Source: Baffinella frigidus
Lineage: Eukaryota > Cryptophyceae > Cryptomonadales > Baffinellaceae
Assembly (NCBI GenBank): GCA_026770585.1
Contig: MU646650.1
Coordinates: 55,915 to 68,193, forward strand
DNA length: 12,279 nt
Direction: 5' to 3'
Of the stretch, positions 1 to 6,914 are shown piece by piece. Below the pieces are notes generated by a model. The model was not told the DNA's origin. It ran no database searches and saw nothing but the letters and a program-made list of their open reading frames with translations. The position numbers and the translations under genes were made by a program. Each line of letters begins with the position of its first letter. Within the stretch, counting starts at the first letter, position 1.

Positions 1-24
1 CCCACCCCCCCCCTCCCCCCGCAG

Positions 25-100
25 CCGACGCAAAAGGTGGAGTACCTCCGGTTCGGGGAAGTCTCCCTTCACTGCGCGGAGCTTCTCAACAAGTGGGCGG
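25..100 (+). CDS. TPR gene exon 1 (first visible exon)
   Basis: The exon follows a C-rich tract ending in GCAG and ends GCGG before gtctcg. It is 76 nt: 25 codons plus one base (intron phase 1). It reads VEYLRFGEVSLHCAELLNKWA, written in two parts here as VEYLRFGEVSL and HCAELLNKWA, a typical TPR helix. The upstream acceptor shows this is an internal exon, so the gene begins before the window. Confidence 0.75.
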
Positions 101-3100
101 GTCTCGCCCCCACCTCTCCCCCTGGCCCCATACCGCGGCCGTGTGTGTCAAGTTAAGAAACGTGTTTGTCGACTTGATAGATGTTTGTCGACTTAATAGA
201 TGTTTGTCAGCTTAATAAACCCTTAGTTTGTCGACTTGACAGATGTTTGTCAAGTCAATAACACGTTTCTCGGCGTCCCCCCTGCAGCGTCCTCCCCGGA
301 GTACACCAAGGACATCATGATCCGCGCCGCCGAGTACTCCAAGGACGCCGTCGAGATTACTCCCGCCCCCTCGCGCTTGAGGAATCGTGTGCACACGTGC
401 CAGTACGCTGACACGTTGTTCACCGCTGACTGTCGCTGAGACAGAGTGGGTGCGACGAGTGTACTCCCACGGACGCCGTCGAGGTTGCTCCCGCCCCCTC
501 GCACCTGAAGAGTCGTGTGCGCTCGAAACGGGGGTCCATCTGGTGCGGATGGTGTATTGTAGAAATGGGCTCCGCGCGGATTCAAGGTCAGGTCAGGAAA
601 AACGTCTTTTCGAGAAAAAAACGTCGAAAACGAACTTTTATGCTATCTTAGGCATGGGCAAGATGCCTAAAATAGAATCAACCACCCTCAAGATAGCACA
701 AAAGTTCATTTTCGACGATTTTTTCTCAAAAAGACGTTCCTGACCTCCTCACCTCACGTTTTAGAAATCCGCGCGGAGCCCATTTCTACAATACTCGCGG
801 TCGACAGTGTGTCTGCGACAGATGGATGGCTGCGACGAGTGGAGGCTGGCGCTCACAGAGAGGGCGTGGTCGCTGGGCCGGAGGCTGACGGAGGGTGGGC
901 GTGGAGGCTGACCCTGTGTGTTGACCCTGTGGCTGACCCTGCGTGTTGACCCTGTGGCTGACCCTGGGTGTTGACCCTGTGGCTGACCCTGTGTGTTGAC
1001 CCTGTGGCTGACCCTGCGTGTTGACCCTGTGGCTGACCCTGTGTGTTGACCCTGTGGCTGACCCTGCGTGTTGACCTTGACCCTGTGCGGCGCAGGTGTT
1101 CTCGACGATCTGCGAGAGCAGCGACGGAGACATCACCGAGAACGAAGTCTCCAAGCACGCCCAGGCATCCATCCCCAAACCCGAAACCCGAAACCAAACC
1201 TCTAAACCCTGAACCCTAACCCCTAAACCCTAAACCCTAAACCCTGAACCCTAACCCCTAGACCCAAAACCATAACCCCTGAACCCTGAACCCTGAACCC
1301 TGAACCCTAAACCCTAAATCCAACCCCCTGAACCTCAAACCGGCAACCCTAACCCAAACTCTGAACCCTAAACCAGGCGCTCTACTGGATGGGCCTCAAC
1401 TTCGGCACGCTCTGCCGCCTCGGAGGCTGCGAGACGTGGTCGACCCAGCAGGTGCTGTAGGCCCTTCTATTCATTCCCAACGGTTCATCAACATAGTTGA
1501 CATTTTATTCCCAACATAGTTGACATTTTAGTCATTCCCAACATGGTTTTATTCATTCCCAACATTGTTGACCAACGGGTTTACGCGACGTGGTCGACCC
1601 AGCAGGTGGTCCTTTTCTTGCAGTAGCTTTCTGTCATGAGCTGAAAGTGTAGTCACATCCATACAGTCGCTGGATATTCTGCGCCCCTCTTGAGTATTGC
1701 TGTAACACCTGAAGGTTTTTAAATTAAGGTTTGTTTGATTCCCAGCATAGGTGACCACCGGGTTTACGGCAGCGCCAAACTAGAGGGGGGGCTCTTACGA
1801 CTGGGTCACTGGACATCCTGCGCACCTCATGAGTGTTTCGACCCAGCAAATCCGAATCCCTAATCCCTAATCCCTAATCCCTAATCCCTAAACCCGAAAC
1901 CCTAAACCCAAAACCCTAATCCCTAATCGTGTGGACTGCGTCACTCTCAGAGGCACATCCTGCGCCCCTTTGGAGTCTGCCATCTGACGTCCTGCGCCCC
2001 TCTTGCGTGTCTGACATCTCACATGGGGCCCCCTGGTGTCGTCTGACATATCACATGGGGGGGGCTGGTGTCGTCTGACATCTGGCATGGGGCCCTCTGG
2101 TGTCGTCTGACATCTCACATGGGCCCCCCTGGTGTCGTCTGATATCTGACACGGGGCCCCCTGGTGTCGCGTCTGGCATCTGACACGGGGCCCCCTGGCG
2201 TCGCAGGCGTACGACGTGGCCAACAAGGCGCTCCTCGAGTGCCAAACGCTCCGCGCAAACGCGGCGGACGAGCTCAAGGCCGAGACGATCTTCGCGCAGG
2301 GGGTGCTTGCCTTCTGCAAGGGCGAGGCCCTCTCGAGCGCCTACCTCCGCTCCACCAAGATGGAGCAGGTCTCAGCCCTGCACCCTACGCCCTACGCCCT
2401 ACACTCTAAACCCCTGAACTGAACCCTACGCCCTACACCCTACACCCTACACCCTACACCCTGCACCCTACACCCTGCACCCTACACCCTACACCCTGCA
2501 CCCTACACCCTACACCCTACAACCTACACCCTACACCCTACACCCTACACCCTCAACCACAAACCACAAACCACAAACCGTAACCATAAACCATAAACCA
2601 TAAACCATAAACCGTAAACCGTAAACCATGAACCAAAACCCCATATCGAGAACGGGAGCTGACGATGGCGGTGGCGGTGGTGATTCTCCGGACAAAAGGA
2701 GCGCGAGAGGCGCATGAAACTCAGCACCACTCTCGCGCACCTCTCGCGCGGAGAACAACAGGAGAGTTCTCCGGACAAAAGGAGCAGCTAGCGGGTGAGG
2801 CCTCGCGTGTGGGAGGTGGCGTGGGGTGGTGGTGGTGTGTTTCATGCGCCTCTCGCGCTAGCTCCCTCTCTGATGCCTCTTCTCCCTCTCTGGACAACAG
2901 GAGCAGCTAGTGGAGCGCAAGTTCATGCAGGCGCTCCAGTACTTCAAGACCGCCTACCAGGTGCCCTCCCGACCACGCGCACCCCTCTCCCCTTCACACC
3001 TTCACACCTTCACACCCTCACACCCTCACACCCGTACACCCACACACCCACACACCCACACACCCACACACCCACACACCCACACACCCACACACCCACA

Positions 3101-6063
3101 CACCCACACACCCACACACCCTCAACCCCTCAACCCCTCACACCCTGACACCGTTACCCCCTCACACCCTCACAACCGCACACCCACACAACCACACACC
3201 CACACACACACTCACCCACACACCCTCACGCCCTCACACCCTCACACCCTCAACCCCTCACATCATTACCCCCCCACACCCTCACACCATTACCCCTTCA
3301 CACCCGCAACCCCCCCCGCCCTCGCGTCCGCACGCCCAGCGTCGCGTCCTGCCAGCGCGTGCCTCCATCACATTATACTGAGCACGTCCTGTCACCACGT
3401 CCGGGTTAGTACTAGAAACAGGTGTCGCGTCCAGGTTAGTACTGCGCACTAGAAACAAGTGTCGCGTCCAGGTTAGTACTGCGCACGTCCTGCCGGTCAG
3501 TACCCTGATTTGATGTCGCGTCCTCGTGTTGTGTGTGGACGTTTGGGGCCGTCGAGGCCGCACGCCGGGCGTCCCGTCCTCCCCGTACGCTTACCGGCAT
3601 CGAAACCAACACGTCTCTGCGCGAGCCTCCATCACGGCATCACGTCCCGAGTCGCGTCCCGCGTCTCGTCCGGGGCCACGTCCACGTTCTCTCTTCTTCT
3701 TCTTCTTCGTGTGCTGTTTTTTTCTTCCTCTTTTTTTTATTCTCAAGCCTGGAGATGAGTGATCCAAAAGTCCATGCGCCTCAAGACGAGCCCGCCTCGG
3801 TGCCACCTGTTCCGGTGCTGACAGTTGGGTTTGTCCTCGTTTTGTGTTTTGACGCTTAGGCTTCGGACGCGTCCGGGAGCACGTCCTCGTTCTGTGCTGA
3901 CAGTTGGGGGTTTTCGTGCGCAGCTCTGGACGTCGGTGTTCGGCGAGAAGCACCTCGAGACCGTCAAGGCCATCACCATGATCGGTACAAACCCCTCAAC
4001 CCTAAACCCTGAACCCTGAACCCTGAACCCTGAACCCTAAACCCTAAACCCTAAACCCTGAACCCTGAACCCTGAACCCTGAACCCTGAACCCTGAACAC
4101 CCGACCCCTTTGCCCCTCATCCACCCCCCCCTCGCCCATGCACACCCTCACACCCGCACACCCTCACACCCCCACACCACCACACCACCACACCCCCACA
4201 CCTTCACACCCGCAACTCAGCAACGCGCTAACGGCAGCAACCCTCCTGTGGCAGGCACGCTGCTGCACCGGCTGCAGGGGGTGCAGGCGGGGATGGAGTG
4301 GAAGCGGAAGGAGCTCAAGATCCGGGAAGAGCTCCAGGGCGAGATGCACCCCCGCACCCAGCAGGTCCTGACCCGACCCCGACCCCCTCATTTCGCTGAC
4401 CCTCCCGCTGTCCCCTCTCGACCCTCGTCGTCGCAGCAGGGCCCCATCCCTCTTGAGAGTTTGGGGTGCAGGGTCACCCCTCACCCCTCACCCCTCACCC
4501 CGCACCCCTCACCCCTCGAGCCTAGACCAAAGCCGTTTCTGAAGAGGATGCAGAACCAGTATCTACGATGCAGGTGCAGTTGCAAGTTTGTGCAGCATGC
4601 GGCAATCCGTGCCCGGCGCTGAGGCGGCGCAGTTATCGAAACTCTTTGGACAAAACATCTCGCACGTTTTTTTTTGTATTAAATGTGAGCGCGTGGAGCA
4701 GACGCGGCGCATGTACACGATGCTGCAAGTTGTAGCAACGTGCGCCGCTGCAGTTGCCAGTTTGAGAAGCGTGCGGCAACGCGTGCGCCAATCTAATTTC
4801 GGACCGAGTCAGAATCTGTCCCGCTATCTTAGGCTCCCCACGCGGAAGGTAAGGGTGTATATGCTATGCCAGGCATCAAATGATGCTATCTTACGCCTTT
4901 TCATCAGGGCAGATTCTGGTATGGTCCGAGATGAAATCCTTGACGTCGTTGTCTGCGGCATTCCTCTTGACGAGAATGACGTTTGTCTTGGTGGCACGCC
5001 CTGGAAGAGCGCGGCCCACCGAGACAAAAGTCGAGATTGGGACGTCTCAAAGCAAAAGTGGAACCTCTGTTAACTTAAGACGTAACAGTGGAATCCTGAA
5101 TCCGTGCGTGAATCCTTGACTGAGTGGGCGGCTGTGAGGCAGCCGCGGCGCATGTACACGATTGCAGTTGCAAGTTGGAGCAGGCTGCGTCAATGCTTGC
5201 GGCAGTCCTGAATTAATAGGGTAACGGCCTGAAAATGGGGTAGTTAGGCCTACGGCATTGCCTAGGACCTCCTACCGTATGCCGAGACTTTTTGGTCCTA
5301 GGATCCCTTGGCCTACGGTAGGAGGTCCTAGGCAATGCCGTATGCCTAACTACCCCATTTTCAGGCCGTTAGCCTATGAGAATACGTGCGGCAGTCCTTG
5401 ACTGATACGGTGGCTGTTCGGCAGACGCGGCGCATGTACACGATGCTGCTCGACGCAAAACTGCAGGCCGAGAAACGCGACGCTCCCGCCAAGGTTCGAA
5501 ATCACCCCCCCACCCCCCGTCCCCCGTCCACCCCGTCCACCCCCGTCCACACCCCCCCCACACACCCCTTCGCAGTCGGAATCCTTCGCGTGTGACGTGG
5601 CTCGTTTGACCCGGACAGGCGCGGCTGGCTGACACCACCACCGCCGCCACCCTCGCACGCGCTCTCTTTTTCGCCCTCGCGCCCTCGGATGCTCCCACCC
5701 CTGGCCTTCCCACCCTCCTGCATTCTCCCCGCGCAACGCTCTCTCTCCTATCTCTCTACCCTCTCTCTCTCTCTCGGTTCTCTCTCTCGGTTCTCTCTCT
5801 TTCTCTCTCTTTCCCATCTCTCTCCCCTCTCTCGCTCGTGCTCTCTCGCTCGCCCGATCTTTCCCATCGCTCCCCCCTCTCTCGCTCGTGCTCTCTCTCT
5901 CTCTCTCTCTTTCCCATCTCTCTCCCCTCTCCCGCTCGTGCTCGCTCGCTCGCCCAAACCTGACGTATCGACGCGCGAGCAGACGTCACTGGACGGGAGC
6001 GGGGGCGATCAGCAGGAGGAGGGCCAGGAAGCGGACCAGGATGCAAGAGGCGAGTCGCGCTAG
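25..6063 (+). CDS. Kinesin-light-chain-like TPR protein gene, 5' partial, about 10 exons
   Basis: Exons, all joining in frame: 25-100, 288-355, 1096-1164, 1377-1451, 2207-2368, 2901-2960, 3924-3984, 4255-4364, 5425-5493 and 5983-6063. They give about 276 residues with no internal stop; the N-terminus lies outside the window. The best family signal comes from exons 6-8. The motif GEKHLETVKA and its echo GEMHPRTQQ are exactly 42 residues apart, each preceded by an amphipathic helix (ALQYFKTAYQLW; ELKIREELQ), and GTLLHRLQG lies between them. This is the spacing and consensus of kinesin-light-chain/TPR_12 repeats. TPRs normally act as protein-binding scaffolds; no catalytic motif is seen. The C-terminal 26 residues are acidic, Gln/Gly/Asp-rich and probably disordered. 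Codons end in G or C about 93% of the time, far more than the flanking introns. The partner and exact role cannot be inferred. It could instead be one of many generic TPR scaffold proteins. Confidence 0.8.
147..270. repeat. 19-bp tandem repeat with inverted ends, intron 1
   Basis: Four to five degenerate copies of GTTTGTCGACTTAATAGAT. The array is edged by AGAAACGTGTT (156-166) and its reverse complement AACACGTTTCT (260-270). It makes up most of intron 1 (101-287). Confidence 0.75.
288..355 (+). CDS. TPR gene exon 2, donor not GT
   Basis: Starts after CCCCCTGCAG. Two bases complete the split codon from exon 1 (GCG, Ala), then come 22 codons, every one ending in G or C (SSPEYTKDIMIR, AAEYSKDAVE). 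The expected donor after GAG at 355 reads attact, not GT. Either a GA donor (GTC then gagatt) is used or this junction has mutated. A second copy of the junction at 457-524 does have GT, but reading through to it meets a stop at 437-439. The exact 3' end is therefore uncertain by a few bases. Confidence 0.65.
332..524. repeat. Direct duplication of the exon 2 / intron 2 junction
   Basis: 332-396 and 457-524 align over about 65 bp, sharing GGACGCCGTCGAG, CTCCCGCCCCCTCGC and TCGTGTGC. The first copy is the exon end with attact at the donor place. The second has gttgct there but lies behind a stop codon. Confidence 0.75.
555..793. mobile_element. Family-4 hairpin MITE-like element
   Basis: A near full-length inverted repeat. 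TTGTAGAAATGGGCTCCGCG at the left (557-576) is matched by its reverse complement ending at 791. Inner arms also pair (GAAAAACGTCTTTTC region against CAAAAAGACGTTCC region; TGCTATCTT against AAGATAGCA). TA flanks both ends (555-556 and 792-793), as for Tc1/mariner-type targets. It is about 235 bp with no coding capacity, so non-autonomous. It sits in intron 2. Confidence 0.8.
906..1080. repeat. 25-bp minisatellite, seven copies, intron 2
   Basis: Exact 25-bp period starting at 906, 931, 956, 981, 1006, 1031 and 1056. The unit is GGCTGACCCTGYGTGTTGAC plus CCTGT. The variable base runs T, C, G, T, C, T, C, suggesting amplification of a two-unit block. It ends just before the exon 3 acceptor. Long minus-strand frames rich in GQPQGQH come from this repeat and are not genes. 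Confidence 0.92.
1096..1164 (+). CDS. TPR gene exon 3 with GC donor
   Basis: 23 codons, phase 0 at both ends, after GGCGCAG. It reads VFSTICESSDGDITENEVSKHAQ in parts: VFSTICESSDGD and ITENEVSKHAQ. The donor is CAG followed by gcatcc, a GC donor. The next intron is filled with CCCTAAA-like repeats. 21 of 23 codons end in G or C. Confidence 0.7.
1165..1376. repeat. Telomere-like CCCTAAA/CCCTGAA repeats filling intron 3
   Basis: Almost the whole intron consists of degenerate heptamers such as CCCTAAA, CCCTGAA and CCCCTAA. It is interstitial because exons lie on both sides, so it is not a chromosome end. Similar heptamers recur at 1852-1928, 2384-2640 and 3987-4098. Confidence 0.9.
1377..1451 (+). 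CDS. TPR gene exon 4
   Basis: 25 codons, phase 0 at both ends, after AACCAG and before CAG-gtgctg. It reads ALYWMGLNFGTL and CRLGGCETWSTQQ, a helix pair consistent with a TPR. The last 18 bases of the exon (GACGTGGTCGACCCAGCA) recur downstream in the intron, at 1588-1605, next to a second GT. Confidence 0.72.
1469..1780. repeat. Degenerate repeats in intron 4 with exon-4-end copies
   Basis: ATTCCCAACATAGTTGACAT recurs in tandem from about 1482 to 1570 and again near 1738 (ATTCCCAGCATAGGTGACC followed by ACCGGGTTTACG, as at 1573). The exon 4 end GACGTGGTCGACCCAGCAGG recurs at 1588-1607, and a shorter TTCGACCCAGCA at 1837-1848. Confidence 0.7.
1852..1928. repeat. CCCTAAT / CCCTAAA heptamers
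   Basis: Runs of ATCCCTA and AACCCTA heptamers within intron 4, the same type as intron 3 but with T at the last position. Confidence 0.85.
2009..2206. repeat. 32-bp minisatellite ending at the exon 5 acceptor
   Basis: Units begin GTCTGAC at 2009, 2041, 2073, 2105 and 2137, and GTCTGGC at 2171 (period 32, once 34). Each contains CATGGGG/CACGGGG and CCCCTGGTGTC. The final unit ends CTGGCGTCGCAG, which is the functional 3' splice site, so the array probably grew from the splice-site region. Confidence 0.9.
2207..2368 (+). CDS. TPR gene exon 5
   Basis: 54 codons, phase 0, starting after TCGCAG and ending GAGCAG before gtctca. 51 of 54 codons end in G or C. It encodes long amphipathic helices (AYDVANKALLECQTL, DELKAETIFAQGVLAF, ALSSAYLRSTKMEQ) as expected of TPR hairpins. 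The acceptor is the last unit of a 32-bp minisatellite that fills the end of the preceding intron. Confidence 0.82.
2384..2640. repeat. CCCTACA and ACCATAA heptamer arrays, intron 5
   Basis: About 25 units of CCCTACA/CCCTGCA (2384-2553) pass into ACCACAA and ACCATAA (2553-2640). The 7-bp period is kept while the base content changes. Confidence 0.9.
2679..2910. repeat. Repeated CTCTCGCGC / ACAAAAGGAGC blocks before exon 6
   Basis: TCTCCGGACAAAAGGAGC occurs at 2683-2700 and 2768-2785. TCTCTGGACAACAGGAGCAG at 2887-2906 is the functional acceptor with exon 6 start. GAGGCGCATGAAACTC (2707) and its near reverse complement TTTCATGCGCCTCTCGCGC (2840) also pair. The splice site thus has decayed upstream copies. 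Confidence 0.7.
2901..2960 (+). CDS. TPR gene exon 6
   Basis: 20 codons, phase 0, reading EQLVERKFMQALQYFKTAYQ, ending CAG before gtgccc. The start could instead be 2907, because GAGCAG occurs both at the end of exon 5 and straight after the acceptor, so two in-frame AGs exist (aacag and gagcag). Either start keeps the frame. This is the first helix of the best-conserved 42-residue TPR. Confidence 0.78.
2992..3310. repeat. CACACCCT / ACACCCAC octamer array, intron 6
   Basis: Long run of 8-bp units (TCACACCC, then ACACCCAC, then variants) with no G on the coding strand over most of its length. It produces spurious THPHTHTP open frames. Confidence 0.93.
3376..3500. repeat. Tandem units of about 36 bp, GTCGCGTCCAGGTTAGTACT
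   Basis: Three copies of CGTCCRGGTTAGTACT (near 3399, 3428, 3466), two with GCGCACTAGAAACAAGTGTC-like spacers. Related GCGTCCTG and CACGTCC fragments scatter to 3680. Confidence 0.75.
3687..3923. repeat. Polypyrimidine tract and duplicated GTGCTGACAGTTGGG before exon 7
   Basis: A (TTC)n tract and T-runs span 3687-3745. GTGCTGACAGTTGGG occurs at 3816-3830 and 3894-3908, each followed by a T-rich GTTTTCGT/TTTGTCCTCG stretch. The second copy leads directly into the exon 7 acceptor. Confidence 0.7.
3924..3984 (+). CDS. TPR gene exon 7
   Basis: Starts after GTGCGCAG and ends ATCG before gtacaa. It is 20 codons plus one base (phase 1), and all 20 codons end in G or C. It reads LWTSVFGEKHLETVKAITMI, containing the GE-H-ET loop motif typical of kinesin-light-chain-like repeats. 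Confidence 0.82.
3987..4220. repeat. CCCTGAA heptamers then CACACCC octamers, intron 7
   Basis: Degenerate telomere-like heptamers (3992-4098) are followed by CACACCCTCACACCCGCA-type units (4138-4215) up to the acceptor of exon 8. Confidence 0.88.
4255..4364 (+). CDS. TPR gene exon 8
   Basis: Starts after TGTGGCAG with two bases completing a Gly codon, then 36 codons, ending CACCCAGCAG before gtcctg. It holds GTLLHRLQGVQAG, MEWKRKELKIREELQ and GEMHPRTQQ. These are a full TPR helix pair plus the start of the next loop, exactly 42 residues after the same motif in exon 7. Confidence 0.83.
4470..4520. repeat. CACCCCT heptamer run
   Basis: About six tandem CACCCCT units in the first part of intron 8. 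Confidence 0.85.
4891..5046 (-). pseudogene. Possible coding relic inside intron 8, antisense
   Basis: A minus-strand frame of 51 codons is open between stops and reads VSVGRALPGRATKTNV, ILVKRNAADNDVKDF and ISDHTRICPDEKA. About two thirds of codons end in G or C, above this locally AT-richer stretch. It has no ATG near its start and no flanking exon. It sits in material separating two of the three copies of the exon-9 junction, so it may have been carried in by an insertion. No family recognised; chance is possible. Confidence 0.2.
5214..5380. mobile_element. Family-2 element, copy 1 (167 bp, AAT target duplication)
   Basis: Inverted ends TAATAGGGTAACGGCCTG and CAGGCCGTTAGCCTATGAG. GAAAATGGGGTAGTTAGGC pairs with GCCTAACTACCCCATTTTC. 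AAT flanks it on both sides (5211-5213, 5381-5383). It has no coding capacity. It lies inside the triplicated exon-9 acceptor region. Confidence 0.88.
5425..5493 (+). CDS. TPR gene exon 9
   Basis: 23 codons, phase 0, after TTCGGCAG and before AAG-gttcga. It reads TRRMYTMLLDAK and LQAEKRDAPAK, a helix then a charged linker. Its first 20 bases recur almost exactly at 4702 and 5138 upstream, so the 3' splice junction exists three times. This last copy is the only one that stays open with G/C-ending codons to a good donor. Confidence 0.7.
5504..5575. repeat. C-rich CCACCCCGT repeats, start of intron 9
   Basis: Tandem CCCGTCCACC-type units of mixed length following the exon 9 donor. No gene signal. 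Confidence 0.75.
5738..5960. repeat. CT-rich array with about 50-bp higher-order unit
   Basis: (CT)n with three blocks of TTTCCCATC then CTCCCCTCTC then GCTCGTGCTC (near 5810, 5860 and 5910). It forms the pyrimidine tract ahead of exon 10. Frames rich in RERER or SLSLS here are artefacts. Confidence 0.9.
5983..6063 (+). CDS. TPR gene exon 10: acidic tail, possible stop TAG
   Basis: Starts after a long CT tract and GAGCAG, in phase 0 as needed. It reads TSLDGSGGDQQEEGQEADQD then ARGESR and TAG at 6061-6063. The tail is Gly/Gln/Glu/Asp-rich and likely disordered. An alternative exists. AGAG at 6046-6049 is followed by gcgagt, an excellent GC donor that leaves phase 1, and the exon at 9358 needs exactly phase 1. 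If that is used, TAG is not the end of the protein. GC-ending codons are fewer here (about 16 of 22). Confidence 0.55.
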   Translation, partial: TSLDGSGGDQQEEGQEADQDARGESR

Positions 6064-6093
6064 AGGTCTCCACCCGCCCCCGCTGTGGGTCTC

Positions 6094-6334
6094 TAGGCGC
6101 TAAGGGCATCTACCAGCGACAGACAGCGGCCGCCTCGGGATTCGAGGAGCCTGTACAGGGGTACCTCGCTCATAAGAAACCGCCTCCCCCTAGGACCCTA
6201 CAGTAGGCCTATGCCTAGGGCCCTACGGTGGTCCTATGGGGGGGGCGGTTTCTTATGAGCGAGGTACCCCTGTAGGCGCTAAGGGCATCTACCAGCGACA
6301 GACAGCGGCCGCCTCGGGATTCGAGGAGCCTGTA
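6094..6334. repeat. Exact 62-bp direct repeat flanking a family-1 element
   Basis: 6094-6155 and 6273-6334 are identical by inspection, beginning TAGGCGCTAAGGGCATC and ending GAGGAGCCTGTA. Both copies end in the TA that borders the element between them, so repeat and element boundaries coincide. Confidence 0.93.
6154..6274. mobile_element. Family-1 element copy A
   Basis: TA-CAGGGGTACCTCGCTCAT at the left and its inverted copy ATGAGCGAGGTACCCCTG-TA at the right. Inside are a C-run, TAGGACCCTACAGTAGG, a central CCTATGCCTAGGGCC and a G-run. It is about 120 bp, almost wholly palindromic and non-coding. Confidence 0.93.
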
Positions 6335-6456
6335 GCGTTGACACCCGCCCCTCGCTCCTGCCCGCACGCCGTGCCGCCCGTTTGCCTCGCCTGGACTCGC
6401 ACGGCTCTGTCACTCGGAATCGCACGCAGCACGCAGCGTGTGCGAGGGTCCTGTAT
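6335..6456. other. No recognised feature
   Basis: GC-rich DNA between elements. TGTATATA at 6452-6459 abuts the family-3 terminus and is probably not a promoter. Confidence 0.5.
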
Positions 6457-6562
6457 ATACCCCTTAAGTGGCGAGTAGGCTCATACGCCCTACGGTAGGG
6501 TCCTAGGACCTGCCCAGGGCGAGTTAGGGTGAATATTCGCCCGTCCGCCACTTGAGGGATAT
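6457..6562. mobile_element. Family-3 element copy a
   Basis: Ends TACCCCTTAAGTGGCGAG and CCGCCACTTGAGGGATA are inverted. The interior has ACGCCCTACGGTAGGG, CCTAGGACCTG and GGGCGAGTTAGGGTGAATAT. Confidence 0.8.
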
Positions 6563-6914
6563 CTCGCCAGTTTGTGAGGCGGTCCTCACAGCATGCGGGC
6601 GCGACAATCCGGACCGGAGCTGACGGGTGGTGATGCGTGCGGCAGGCGACTCATGTGCTGGTGTGGTGAGAGGACGGGAGGGGGCGGGCGAATGAGAGCG
6701 ACCCCAGAGCGAAAGCGGGCGGGGCGAGAGAGGGGGTGAGCGGCGCGGGGGGCGGCCGAGGCGCGGCGGTTATTTTCTCCGTTTCTCCGAGTGGTCCAAC
6801 GGCCGACGCAGGGATGTGGAGGTGCTGCTTTCTGAGAGCAATGAAAGCGCGTAGTGTGGCACGAGTCTTTGCTGCTGCACCTTTTCCTGCAGCGCGCGGC
6901 GTGCAGCGTGCCCC
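6563..6914. other. Unassigned GC-rich stretch with a possible start exon
   Basis: It holds an ATG at 6814 opening MWRCCFLRAMKARSVARVFA, which resembles an organelle-targeting leader. Codon bias is poor and no good donor is evident. It could join in phase to 7152-7211 (DDANVKEMTRMLAELMSRA). I rate this as weak. Confidence 0.2.

Larger units (their letters stand above)
4560..5424. repeat. Triplicated exon-9 acceptor region in intron 8
   Basis: CGCGGCGCATGTACACGAT occurs three times: 4703-4721 and 5426-5444 (both with CAGA before it) and 5140-5158 (CAGC before it). Flanks repeat too: GCAGTTGCAAGTTTG/GGAG and GCGTGCGGCAA lie near 4575, 4750 and 5165, and CCTTGACTGA lies at 5115 and 5396. Only the last copy continues as exon 9. 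Confidence 0.85.

Noticed and set aside
786-1197. Two long minus-strand open frames rich in GQPQGQH/SHRVNTQ
   Set aside because: They are readings of the 25-bp minisatellite and run antisense across exon 3.
1168-1375. A chromosome end (telomere)
   Set aside because: Repeats are degenerate and have exons of the same gene on both sides.
906-2206. CRISPR array
   Set aside because: The units are contiguous tandem repeats without unique spacers, in a eukaryotic intron.
2795-3452. Forward frames of THPHTHTP repeats
   Set aside because: They are readings of the CACACCC octamer array; no codon bias or splice edges.
5689-6109. Frames rich in SLSLS or RERER
   Set aside because: They come from the CT-rich tract in intron 9; only the part after 5982 in one frame is kept as exon 10.
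6451-6460. TATA box (GTATATAC)
   Set aside because: It coincides with the terminus of a family-3 element and is followed by no supported gene start.
6784-6860. tRNA gene (CCGAGTGGTCCAACGGC resembles a tRNA D-arm/A box)
   Set aside because: No matching B box or closing stem downstream.
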